Positions 48,526 through 56,285 of a DNA stretch of 64,000 bases are shown piece after piece. A program made the translations under genes and the position numbers. Position 1 is the first letter of the stretch; each line of letters opens with the position of its first letter. Location of the stretch: the NCBI GenBank assembly GCA_014695345.1, contig JACJOC010000077.1, positions 186,001 to 250,000 on the forward strand. Direction: 5' to 3'. Below the pieces are notes generated by a model that made no database searches, was not told the DNA's origin, and was given only the letters and a program-made list of their open reading frames with translations. This stretch comes from Cyanobacteria bacterium FACHB-471. Its GTDB lineage: Bacteria; Cyanobacteriota; Cyanobacteriia; Elainellales; Elainellaceae.

Positions 48526-49398
48526 ATGAAAACTCCTTCCATTCTTGTTGACTGCCAATGTGAAAATGCTGAAGGTCCGCTTTGGCACCCGATCGAGCAG
48601 TGCCTTTATTGGACAGATATTCCTGCGGGTCACCTGTATCGCTATGACCCCATAACTAACACCAGTGAACAGATTTATGAGGGTGAACCTGTTGGTGGTC
48701 TCACCATCCAAGTGGATGGTTCGCTGTTGTTGTTTAAGGCACGGGGGGCGATCGCCCGCTGGCACAACGGTAAAATCACAACGATAATCGAGCAGCTAGA
48801 GGAAGAACGAGAAACCCGCTTCAACGACGTGATTGCTGACCCGGCTGGGCGCGTCTTTTGTGGAACAATGCCAACTCCTGAGCGCTTAGGACGGCTCTAT
48901 CGACTCGATCTAGATGGTTCTTTAACAAAACTGTTAGAGGGTATCGGCGTTTCTAACGGAATGGGCTTTACCCTAGACCGAAAACAGCTTTATTACACCG
49001 ACTCACCCACCCGAAAAATCTATCTGTTTGACTACGACCAGGCGACTGGTGCAATCAGCAACCAGCGAGTTCACATTGAAACACCAGAATCAGAAGGGGT
49101 TCCCGACGGAATGACTATAGATGCGGCAGGCTATTTGTGGTCAGCACGCTGGGATGGTGGACATTTATTTCGGTATGCACCTGATGGCACCGAAGTTCTC
49201 CGAATTCCGTTTCCCGCCAAAAAGGTCACGAGCGTCACGTTTGGTGGCACTGACTACACCACTATTTATGTCACAACCGCAGGAGGTAACAACCGCGCCG
49301 AGGAGGGACCAGGTGCTGGAGCTGTGTTTCATTTCAACTCTGGCATCCAGGGTGTACCCGAATTTTTCTCTAACATTGCTGTTCCTGCTGGAGCTTAG
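48526..49398 (+). CDS. SMP-30/gluconolactonase-family protein
   Basis: About 290 residues. I use the ATG at 48526 (MKTPSILVDCQCENAEGPLW); the upstream open frame is unlike protein. The six-bladed propeller metal ligands are visible: Glu in ENAEGPLWHP, Asn in RFNDVIADPAGRVFCGTM, Asn in GVSNGMGFTLDRKQLYYTDS and Asp in GVPDGMTIDAAGYLWSARWD. The family hydrolyses sugar lactones with a divalent metal. Cytosolic. No ribosome binding site is obvious. Confidence 0.92.
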   Translation: MKTPSILVDCQCENAEGPLWHPIEQCLYWTDIPAGHLYRYDPITNTSEQIYEGEPVGGLTIQVDGSLLLFKARGAIARWHNGKITTIIEQLEEERETRFNDVIADPAGRVFCGTMPTPERLGRLYRLDLDGSLTKLLEGIGVSNGMGFTLDRKQLYYTDSPTRKIYLFDYDQATGAISNQRVHIETPESEGVPDGMTIDAAGYLWSARWDGGHLFRYAPDGTEVLRIPFPAKKVTSVTFGGTDYTTIYVTTAGGNNRAEEGPGAGAVFHFNSGIQGVPEFFSNIAVPAGA

Positions 49399-49530
49399 TT
49401 ATATAGCAGCCCTAAACCATTTGCGCCTTTAAAATTGGGTTGGAGAGGAACTGAGGGCGGAAAGTGGAGTGAGATAATTGAAGTTATTTAGCATCTCCAA
49501 AAGCTTTTTAGAACGCAAAACTTGCTTCAA

Positions 49531-50235
49531 ATGATCACAGGTATAATATTTACCCTAATTTTTTTAGGTGGTCTATACTACTTCGTCTTCTACCCTAATC
49601 AGAAGCTAAAGCGAATTAGGAGTAGTCCTATTTTAGAAGTAGATGGAGCAAGTACTCGCTACCCCAACTTACCGTTAGGTGATTTAGGTGTCTTTTTTGA
49701 GTCCAATGCAAATCGCAGAATTCGAGTTGTTTTTCCGAAACTGACACCCGATGGTGATGTGCAGTACATTTACTCCTGGCATGATCTACGATTCATTCGT
49801 ATTCCTACTTCACGGGGGGCAGGGCAGGGCAGAATAAATCTCAAAATAGCTCAAGAACTTGCTTTCTTGATGAAGGAGCATATTCAATTTGTTGAGCCAG
49901 AAATTCTGAATTTAAGAAGACAATGGCACAAGATTAACGAACTGCTTGAGCTAGTAGCTACGTCAGATTTCTATGCTAGTCAGCAGGAAATTTATGAAAG
50001 AGCTCTGCTTCAGGTAGAAAATTTGCTAGATAAGGCAGAAGAACTACAGCAGGTTTATGTTCGTTTTATTCGAGAAGTTCTGATTGGTAGGCAAGTTGCT
50101 GGCTATGACCCAACTCTGCTTTTGAGTGACAGTGTGACCATTGATCACCAATACAAGAGAATTCGGGAAGAGTATCAGGATATGAAGGAGACAGCAACAG
50201 CCTATGCTGAGCTGCTACGCACACGTCAGTTTTAG
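49531..50235 (+). CDS. Membrane-anchored protein of unknown function
   Basis: About 234 residues, ATG at 49531 (a TTG three codons earlier is possible). One N-terminal membrane helix (ITGIIFTLIFLGGLYYFVFY) is followed by a cytosolic or periplasmic domain, first beta-rich (RRIRVVFPKLTPDGDVQYIY), then long helices with heptad character (EILNLRRQWHKINELLELVA, LLQVENLLDKAEELQQVYVR). No family recognised. HIP1 sites are absent and A+T content is higher than in the neighbours. A 160-base gap with a terminator follows. Confidence 0.75.
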   Translation: MITGIIFTLIFLGGLYYFVFYPNQKLKRIRSSPILEVDGASTRYPNLPLGDLGVFFESNANRRIRVVFPKLTPDGDVQYIYSWHDLRFIRIPTSRGAGQGRINLKIAQELAFLMKEHIQFVEPEILNLRRQWHKINELLELVATSDFYASQQEIYERALLQVENLLDKAEELQQVYVRFIREVLIGRQVAGYDPTLLLSDSVTIDHQYKRIREEYQDMKETATAYAELLRTRQF

Positions 50236-50295
50236 TTAGGACAGCCATCAGTTTTGAGATGATAGGCGCTGTTAATTTGTGCTAGTTGATATCAA

Positions 50296-50322
50296 TAAAA
50301 ATGCCCAGTCGAAGACTGGGCA
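50296..50322 (-). terminator. Terminator of the 22-residue-repeat protein gene
   Basis: Nine-base perfect arms (TGCCCAGTC/GACTGGGCA, 50302-50322), loop GAA, followed on the minus strand by TTTTTATT. It is 72 bases past the repeat-protein stop codon. Confidence 0.9.
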
Positions 50323-50393
50323 ATGTATTAGACAGCAACTCTAGCGCGCTAACGAAGCTGTAGAGTTATCAGCATTGGGAGTTGATGAGTTAA

Positions 50394-50774
50394 CTATCTG
50401 TCCAAGTTTTCGCGGCGGGCTTCATCGAAGCGATCGGTAAGGCTGACTTCGTTAGAAATGCCTTTGTCCAGATTTTCACGGCGGGCTTCGTCAAAGCGAT
50501 CGGTAAGGCTGCCTTCGTTGGAAATGCCTTTGTCCAGATTTTCACGGCGGGCTTCGTCGAAGCGATCGGTGAGGCTGACTTCAGCAGAAATGCCTTTGTC
50601 TAGGTTTTCGCGGCGGGCTTCATCAAAGCGATCGGTGAGGCTGACTTCAGCAGAAATGCCTTTGTCTAGGTTTTCGCGGCGGGCTTCATCAAAGCGATCG
50701 CTTAAAGCAAAACCAGGAGTAGCATAGGCAGAGAGAGCCAAAACAGAAAGGCTGGTGAGGATGTAGCGTTTCAT
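50394..50774 (-). CDS. Secreted protein made of five 22-residue repeats
   Basis: 126 residues. The signal peptide MKRYILTSLSVLALSAYATP ends at GFA|LS. The mature part is five copies of a 22-residue unit, with SLTDRFDEARRENLDKGIS as the constant core and AEV, NEG or NEV at the variable end; the last copy stops after ENLDR. All units have the same charge pattern, suggesting helices packed side by side. No Cys. No known enzyme motif. I cannot name a family. It is transcribed alone and has its own terminator. An inverted repeat lies 158 bases upstream. Confidence 0.85.
   Translation of the reverse strand: MKRYILTSLSVLALSAYATPGFALSDRFDEARRENLDKGISAEVSLTDRFDEARRENLDKGISAEVSLTDRFDEARRENLDKGISNEGSLTDRFDEARRENLDKGISNEVSLTDRFDEARRENLDR
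50397..50708. repeat. Tandem 66-bp coding repeats
   Basis: Five units of 66 bp encode the repeat protein. Units are highly similar at DNA level, with units at about 50560-50700 nearly identical (GCGATCGGTGAGGCTGACTT in both), pointing to recent duplication or gene-conversion-like homogenisation. It is not a CRISPR array: there are no spacers and the whole array is one open frame. Confidence 0.85.
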
Positions 50775-50931
50775 GGTGTTGTCTCCTAAATAATCGATAA
50801 GACTGGCTGTCTCTAAATCTGATTGGCTGTCACAAAGATAAGTACAGCAGCAAGTAGATTTTCGAGAGTTGAACGGCTCACAGAAGCTTCTAGTTGTTAT
50901 TGTTTGGGCTAGAACTATCTGTTACTTATTA

Positions 50932-50962
50932 TATTTGCATGGTTTTTGTTTTAATGCAAATA
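50932..50962. promoter_or_regulatory. TATTTGCAT / ATGCAAATA inverted repeat
   Basis: Perfect nine-base arms with a 13-base A/T-rich spacer, upstream of the secreted repeat protein and in a region otherwise without a gene. It could be an operator of that gene; no binding protein can be named. Confidence 0.4.
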
Positions 50963-51002
50963 GTTTTTGTAAAGACATTCTCTAGAAATACTATCCAGTC
51001 AT

Positions 51003-51041
51003 GACAAAGCGCAGGAGAGCTAAGCTCTCCTGCGCTTTGTC
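51003..51041. terminator. Long GC-rich perfect palindrome, likely terminator
   Basis: Arms of 19 bases (51003-51021, 51023-51041) with one central base; GCGCAGGAGAGC pairs with GCTCTCCTGCGC. It lies 122 bases downstream of cysC and upstream of the repeat-protein gene, so it probably ends cysC transcripts on the minus strand, though no long T run follows. Confidence 0.6.
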
Positions 51042-51162
51042 GCAGCTCTTATGGTGTCTATAAGCCACAGAACCAGAGGCTGGATTGCAAGGCACTGGCT
51101 CTCGAAATCACCCGAACTCTCTAGATGCTGTATCCTCTGGCGAGCAAGCAACCCTTTGCAGA

Positions 51163-51720
51163 TCAAACATTAGATGTCTGAAGCTCTGTAGTGTAGCCAA
51201 CTTCTTGTAGCTTAGCCAGAACCTGGGCGACACATTCTTCTAGGCTATGTAGATGAGTTTGGCACTCCACCTCGGCATTGAGCGGCGGTTCGTAGGGATC
51301 GTCAATTCCGGTGAAATGTTTGATCTGACCAGCACGGGCCTTTTCGTAGAGTCCTTTTACATCCCTCTGCTCACAAACCTCTAGTGGCGCATTGACGTAA
51401 ACTTCAATGAAATCGCCAATTTTATGTCTCACTTCGTCTCTGATATCGCGGTAGGGCGAGATGGCGGAAACGAGGACAATGACACCATTTCGAGTCAGTA
51501 AGTGAGAGACAAAGCCGATACGACGGATGTTTTCGTCCCGATCAGCTTTGCTAAAGCCCAAGCCTTTGGTTAGATTTTGCCGGACGATGTCGCCGTCTAG
51601 CACTTCAACTTTACAACCTTGCAATCGCAGTTCTTTCTCGACTGCCATCCGAATCGTTGTCTTGCCTGCACCGCTTAACCCAGTAAACCAAACTGTTACC
51701 CCACGATGGCTCGCGCCCAT
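51163..51720 (-). CDS. cysC: Adenylyl-sulfate kinase
   Basis: 185-residue APS kinase: ATP plus adenylyl sulfate gives PAPS, for sulfate assimilation and sulfation. The P-loop is FTGLSGAGKTT near residue 12, the substrate-binding region DGDIVRQNLTKGLGFSKADR, then VSAISPYRDIRDEVR and the lid region GLYEKARAGQIKHFTGIDDP. Start ATG at 51720. It is a monofunctional enzyme, not fused to ATP sulfurylase. Alone on its strand here. Confidence 0.96.
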   Translation of the reverse strand: MGASHRGVTVWFTGLSGAGKTTIRMAVEKELRLQGCKVEVLDGDIVRQNLTKGLGFSKADRDENIRRIGFVSHLLTRNGVIVLVSAISPYRDIRDEVRHKIGDFIEVYVNAPLEVCEQRDVKGLYEKARAGQIKHFTGIDDPYEPPLNAEVECQTHLHSLEECVAQVLAKLQEVGYTTELQTSNV

Positions 51721-51841
51721 GCCTTACTCCTATCCCCTAACTTCGCTACTGAAACTTTAGTTAATCTTTATCAACCTATCATGGAGTTGGCTCCAGGCTT
51801 ACACTTGAACATTCAATCAAGCCGTGTATAATGATGCTACT

Positions 51842-51957
51842 TGAAGGGGAGTAGCTGCTGGTACGAGTTGCCAGCCCATCTGAGTCAACATGCTGGCGAT
51901 GAGCCTGGTTCAGATGACGATTTAGCGATTTACAGCTTTTCGCAAGCGAGACCTTCA
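51842..51957 (+). ncRNA. Mn2+ riboswitch, yybP-ykoY type
   Basis: The two conserved strands of the yybP-ykoY aptamer are present: GAAGGGGAGTAGC at 51843-51855 and GCGAGACCTTC at 51946-51956. TGAAGG (51842-51847) pairs with CCTTCA (51952-51957) to close P1. The internal TGCTGG...CCAGC (51856-51875) and the GCGATTT-TACAGC arm fit the three-way arrangement. The riboswitch senses Mn2+ and precedes a gene of the Mn exporter family, the expected target. Confidence 0.85.
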
Positions 51958-51983
51958 CTGAGTTCACATCTGAGGTGAACTTG

Positions 51984-52679
51984 GTGAAGCATTATGCCCA
52001 TCAGGTTCCTTCAGACTGCTACACCTATCTGAGGGAATACAGGAGCATGTTAGCTGCTTTTACAGCCGGTCTTTTACTGATTACAGTTCAGGAGTTGGGC
52101 GATAAGACTTTCTTTATCGCTGTAATTTTGGCAATGCGCCATTCGCGGCGACTTGTCTTTGTAGGATCGATCGCCGCTCTAGCCGTCATGACGGTTTTAT
52201 CAGTGCTGGTTGGACAAGCAGTTTCCTTTTTGCCTGCAATTTATGTCAGGTATGCCGAAATTCTTCTATTCGTTGGGTTTGGCTTAAAGCTACTGTACGA
52301 CGCGAGCCAGATGACTACAGCGTGTAGCTTGGCTGAACAGCAGGAAGCGGTGGAAGTGGTAAACCAGGCGGAGTCTAAATTGCCCAAACACTATACTGAC
52401 CTGGCTATTGTGCTAGAGGCATTTACGCTAACTTTTTTAGCAGAATGGGGCGATCGCACTCAGATTGCGACGATTGCATTAGCGGCGGCTAAACCTCCCG
52501 TTGGGGTGGCACTTGGGGCGATATTGGGTCATGCGGTTTGCGCGGCGATCGCCGTCCTAGGCGGCAAATTTATTGCCAATCGCATCTCAGAACGAACGAT
52601 TACGAGTTTAGGAGGGCTGTTGTTTTTGGTCTTTGCTGCCCTATCAACCGCTGATTTGCTTTGGGGTAAAGCCGGGTAA
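51984..52679 (+). CDS. mnx: TMEM165/GDT1-family Mn2+ exporter (Mnx-like)
   Basis: About 231 residues from GTG 51984 (eight bases after GAGG); ATG 52047 is an alternative that gives the usual family start MLAAFTAGLLLITVQELGDKT. The two family motifs E-x-G-D-K/R-T are there: QELGDKTFFIA in the first half and AEWGDRTQIATIALA in the second, with about six to seven membrane helices. Cyanobacterial homologues (Mnx) move Mn2+ out of the cytosol into the thylakoid lumen, protecting the cell and supplying photosystem II. The Mn riboswitch upstream should turn it on when Mn2+ is high. Confidence 0.9.
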   Translation: MKHYAHQVPSDCYTYLREYRSMLAAFTAGLLLITVQELGDKTFFIAVILAMRHSRRLVFVGSIAALAVMTVLSVLVGQAVSFLPAIYVRYAEILLFVGFGLKLLYDASQMTTACSLAEQQEAVEVVNQAESKLPKHYTDLAIVLEAFTLTFLAEWGDRTQIATIALAAAKPPVGVALGAILGHAVCAAIAVLGGKFIANRISERTITSLGGLLFLVFAALSTADLLWGKAG

Positions 52680-52830
52680 AGACGTAGTAGTATCTCTGCC
52701 ACTGTAATAATTGTCACACAATATTCTCACTTCACCAGGAAGCTAGCTAGGATCTAACTAGTAGTCTTCTATACAGTTCTGCAGAATCCAGATTCTCATT
52801 GCTTGTCAAATTGCTTATCAAACAGACGGT

Positions 52831-52877
52831 GGTAGGTAGATAGGGGGGTTAAACCGGTTTCCCCCTATCTACCTACC
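52831..52877. repeat. 17-bp perfect inverted repeat
   Basis: GGTAGGTAGATAGGGGG (52831-52847) pairs with 52861-52877; the 13-base loop contains AACCGGTT. It lies 152 bases after the mnx stop codon and may terminate its transcript, although no T run follows; it also resembles the GGGG-rich dispersed repeats. Confidence 0.6.
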
Positions 52878-52926
52878 ATCTATTTCCTACTCTTCATCCT
52901 TCATCCTTTCGAGGTGGAGGTGCATC

Positions 52927-53139
52927 ATGCAAACAGCAAAATTCAAACCGGGCGATCGTGTCAGAATTCAAGTTAATCGGCTCATGCCGCCTTATCATCT
53001 CAACGGCAGAACAGGAACCATTGTCAGCGAACCGAAGATGACTTCCCTTTGGGGGGTTGCTTACACGGTTGAGCTAGACGGTGATGAGCTGCATCCTAAA
53101 ATTCATGAGATTGATTTGATGCCTCTCAGGCTGCGATAG
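52927..53139 (+). CDS. Small SH3/KOW-like protein, 70 residues
   Basis: ATG 52927 with GGAGG seven bases upstream, a strong ribosome binding site. The sequence MQTAKFKPGDRVRIQVNRLM, then GRTGTIVSEPKMTSLWGVAY, TVELDGDELHPKIHEIDLMP, has the strand order of a small KOW/SH3 barrel such as the C-terminal one of NdhS or related proteins, with no diagnostic residue. Probably cytosolic. Function unknown; it stands alone. Confidence 0.75.
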   Translation: MQTAKFKPGDRVRIQVNRLMPPYHLNGRTGTIVSEPKMTSLWGVAYTVELDGDELHPKIHEIDLMPLRLR

Positions 53140-53158
53140 GCTTGGTCCTCTTAGTCCT

Positions 53159-55333
53159 CTAGGATGCCTGACGTGGCACGTAGCCCGACAGCTCAGGGAC
53201 GTAAGTGCCAAATAGGGAACCGTCAGCATTGTAAAGTTCGAGCGGCACTTGCGTACTCTCGCTAATATCTGCCAGCGCTCGCAGTAGTGCATTGCTATGG
53301 GCTGCTGCTTCTGCCTGGACGCTAGGGTTGCCTGCCGCTTGTCCGTTGGCGATCGCCTGTTCGATGGCCTGATCGTAGTCGGGTGTAATGTTTACCTGAA
53401 TTTCTTTGCCCGTCAGCGTAAAGGTACAAACTCGGACTGTTCCAGCGCAGGTTTGCTCTAGTTGAGCTTGAGCATTTCCCCTAGCGACAGCAGACCTAAG
53501 TGTTTCCTGAGCCTGAGACAGAGAGGTTGTGTATGAGTTGACCAAAGGCTGTACCTGACCGTGATAGCTCGTTCCCGTTGGGATCTGTTCAGCGTTGGCA
53601 AGGGCGCTGCGCCATTGGCTGACTGCCTGTGACCACTGGTTTTGCTGTTCTAGCTGACGGGCTGCTTCTGCCATAGATAGCGCCTGGTTGTAGGCTTTGG
53701 CTGAGATTTCTTCTTGCAGTCGGCGATCGCCTGCCTCGTCCAGTCTGGGTTGATAGATTGCTAAAAGCTGTTCAGCTTCGGCGTGAGCCATCGTGCCACT
53801 GGGAATCTGCCGCAATAGGTTGACGACGACCTGCCAGGTGACATGAGCTAACTGCCAGCTTTCAGGGGAGTCAGCTACACCTTCCCGCGCTTCAGCCAGA
53901 CGAGCGGTATCTCTAGCAAGCTTGATTTTGTCTTGTGCTTGCTGTTCGATCACAATCCGCTGATTAATCATGCTCAGGCTAGCCTGATATTCTGTTAGCT
54001 TTTGCTGGGCTAATGGGTAAATGGGATGGTTTGGCGAAACCTGCTCGAGGGGGGCGATCGCCCCTTCCCACATTCCCCGAATTTCCTCCCACCTGCTTAA
54101 CGGATGAGGTGGATTTTGACTCGCATGGGCCGCTTCATTCGCAGTTTGCAGCGCTGTGACGACCTGCCCCAATGCCTCAGATTGCCTTCCATAAACTTGT
54201 AGCAAAGCTTGTGCTTCGGCATATTCCCCTGACCATTGCGGAATTGTGCCTAGTAGATAGCTCCCTTCTGCCAGCTTTTGATAAGCCTCACTCACATCCA
54301 TTGCTGACGAGTTAGCCTGCGCCAATTGAGCTGCTTCCTGACTGAGCCGTTGAGCCGTTTGCAGTGGCACACACGCGCCAATGACACAAGGACGAGTCAG
54401 CATGTACAAGCTGCCAGCCAAGGCAAATAGTCCTGCCGCAGCTCCCAATCCCACCATTGATACGGGCAAGCGAGAAAGGAAAGTTGACCTGGAATGAGCC
54501 GTAGGTAAAGCTACATCAGTACTTAGCTCAGAATCAGATTCGGAGTTTGACTCAGCCTCATGCAGCACCGCAAGCTCGGTAGCATCTGAACTGCTCGTTT
54601 CTAAATGGCTGCTTGTCTCTAGATGATTAGCTTCTAAAGGCTCTGCCTTTGGAGAGTCAGCTTCTACAGGGTCAGCCTTCAGGGAGTCAGCTTCTAAATT
54701 GGCAGCTAAATTGACAGCTTCAGTTGCTTCACCTGGAACCTCATTCTCTTGGGTTGCTGCAATTGCATCAATTGCAGCAATCTCATCAACCGCCAATTCT
54801 TCCTCTGCTGCCGCAGTGCTCCCATCGGACAAATCTAAATCGTCTGCTTGAGTGCTAACTGCTTTGCTGCTAACTGCTTTCGGGTCAGTTGCTTGCACGC
54901 TAGTTGCTGGAACAGCGGGTAAGCTCAGTACGACGGCATTCTGATGTTGAGGACTACCAGCAATTCCTGCTTGCTGCACACCATCCAGCGCTCTATCTGC
55001 TGGGAATGGATCTAGCTCAAATCCATCTGCCGCATAAGGCTCGTGGTCCCCTGCAATGCGGAGATAAAATCGGACTGCTAGAGTACCAGGAGAGGCGATC
55101 GCCGATCGAATAAGATCAGGATAAGCTTGCCGGACAGTCTGCTCAAAAACCTCAAACGTTCTCCAGGGATTGGGCGAAACCTCATAAGCGTGTTGAGCCA
55201 AAATAATCAGCGTTTGCTGCTTGATCGCGCATTTCACCTGAAGCGGAATCCTTAGGGGAAACTGCATTTGCACTTCTGCTTGCAGTCGATGTCCCAAAAC
55301 TTCCATCTCATCCCGGCGTATTGCTGTTTTCAT
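53159..55333 (-). CDS. Large membrane-anchored protein of unknown function
   Basis: 724 residues. Residues 1-120 are a folded domain (LQVKCAIKQQTLIILAQHAY, TVRQAYPDLIRSAIASPG), found in cyanobacterial proteins of unknown role. Residues 130-290 are low complexity, with repeats like ADSLKADPVEADSPKAE. One membrane helix follows near 300-320 (SMVGLGAAAGLFALAGSLYM). Residues 330-640 are helical and TPR-like (SEAYQKLAEGSYLLGTIPQW, AQALLQVYGRQSEALGQVVT). A beta-type C-terminal part has CAGTVRVCTFTLTGKEIQV with a likely disulfide, which suggests it is on the non-cytosolic side. ATG at 55333. Confidence 0.8.
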   Translation of the reverse strand: MKTAIRRDEMEVLGHRLQAEVQMQFPLRIPLQVKCAIKQQTLIILAQHAYEVSPNPWRTFEVFEQTVRQAYPDLIRSAIASPGTLAVRFYLRIAGDHEPYAADGFELDPFPADRALDGVQQAGIAGSPQHQNAVVLSLPAVPATSVQATDPKAVSSKAVSTQADDLDLSDGSTAAAEEELAVDEIAAIDAIAATQENEVPGEATEAVNLAANLEADSLKADPVEADSPKAEPLEANHLETSSHLETSSSDATELAVLHEAESNSESDSELSTDVALPTAHSRSTFLSRLPVSMVGLGAAAGLFALAGSLYMLTRPCVIGACVPLQTAQRLSQEAAQLAQANSSAMDVSEAYQKLAEGSYLLGTIPQWSGEYAEAQALLQVYGRQSEALGQVVTALQTANEAAHASQNPPHPLSRWEEIRGMWEGAIAPLEQVSPNHPIYPLAQQKLTEYQASLSMINQRIVIEQQAQDKIKLARDTARLAEAREGVADSPESWQLAHVTWQVVVNLLRQIPSGTMAHAEAEQLLAIYQPRLDEAGDRRLQEEISAKAYNQALSMAEAARQLEQQNQWSQAVSQWRSALANAEQIPTGTSYHGQVQPLVNSYTTSLSQAQETLRSAVARGNAQAQLEQTCAGTVRVCTFTLTGKEIQVNITPDYDQAIEQAIANGQAAGNPSVQAEAAAHSNALLRALADISESTQVPLELYNADGSLFGTYVPELSGYVPRQAS

Positions 55334-55496
55334 GCCACACCCAAGTGTTGGATTTTGTTTGAGTTCAATAGTCTATGCCAGTAGTCTGTACCAGTGGATA
55401 ATCAGGACTCATAGCCACACTCCAGACCAATTTACACAATCTGGTTTAATCTGTCCTACGGTTGAGCAATTTTTCTAGAAAATTACGCTATCTAGC

Positions 55497-56207
55497 ATGG
55501 ATATTCTCATTGTTGAAGACGAAGCTGAGATCGCTCAGCTCATCCAACTTTATTTAGAGAAGGAAGGATTTTCCTGCCGCACCTGTCGAGATGGCATCAC
55601 GGCGATCGAGATTTTTCAGGAGCAAAAACCCGACCTGATCATCCTCGACCTGATGATTCCTGGGCTGGATGGCTTAGAAGTGTGCGCCCGGATTCGTCAA
55701 AAGCCAGGGAGCAAAGACCCCTATATTCTGATGCTGACTGCCAAGGGCGAAGAACTTGACCGCATCATTGGTCTTTCTACTGGGGCAGATGACTACATGG
55801 TGAAGCCCTTTAGCCCTAGAGAACTGGTTGCCCGTGTGCGGGCGCTGTTGCGGCGCACCTTGCGCCAGGGTGGACAGAGCCAAACTTACCACACCCAGCA
55901 CTTTTCCATTGATATGGATCAGCGGCTCGCGCATCGTCAACTTGACAATCAGGAACTAGAACCACTCGACCTGACTGCGCTGGAGTTTGAGTTGCTAACT
56001 ACGTTCATGAGCTACCCTGGTCGTGTTTGGAACCGGACTCAGCTGATCGAAAAGCTGTGGGGCAGCGACTTTTTTGGGGATGAGCGGGTTGTGGATACTC
56101 ATGTTGCCCGCCTGCGCAAAAAAATTGAACCTGATCCTGCTAATCCTACGTTCGTCAAAACGGTCATCGGAGTAGGCTACAAATTTGAAGACACACCAGC
56201 AGGCTAA
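55497..56207 (+). CDS. OmpR-family response regulator
   Basis: 236 residues. Receiver domain 1-120: acidic pocket in LIVEDEAEI, phosphorylatable Asp in LIILDLMIPGLDGLEV, Thr in LMLTAKGEE, Lys in YMVKPFSPRELVARVR. The DNA-binding winged helix follows with ELEPLDLTALEFELLTTFMS and VVDTHVARLRKKIEPDPANP. The histidine kinase gene starts 78 bases downstream, so the two form a cognate pair. Target genes unknown. Confidence 0.95.
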   Translation: MDILIVEDEAEIAQLIQLYLEKEGFSCRTCRDGITAIEIFQEQKPDLIILDLMIPGLDGLEVCARIRQKPGSKDPYILMLTAKGEELDRIIGLSTGADDYMVKPFSPRELVARVRALLRRTLRQGGQSQTYHTQHFSIDMDQRLAHRQLDNQELEPLDLTALEFELLTTFMSYPGRVWNRTQLIEKLWGSDFFGDERVVDTHVARLRKKIEPDPANPTFVKTVIGVGYKFEDTPAG

Positions 56208-56285
56208 GCTGGTAGCTGGTCACTGCTCCAACCCCGTTCCTACATTCTTCACCTGCATCCATGCCCTCCACCCCCGCCCCCACCA

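Noticed and set aside
50394-50708. CRISPR-like repeat array
   Set aside because: 66-bp units are contiguous without spacers and form one open frame with a signal peptide.
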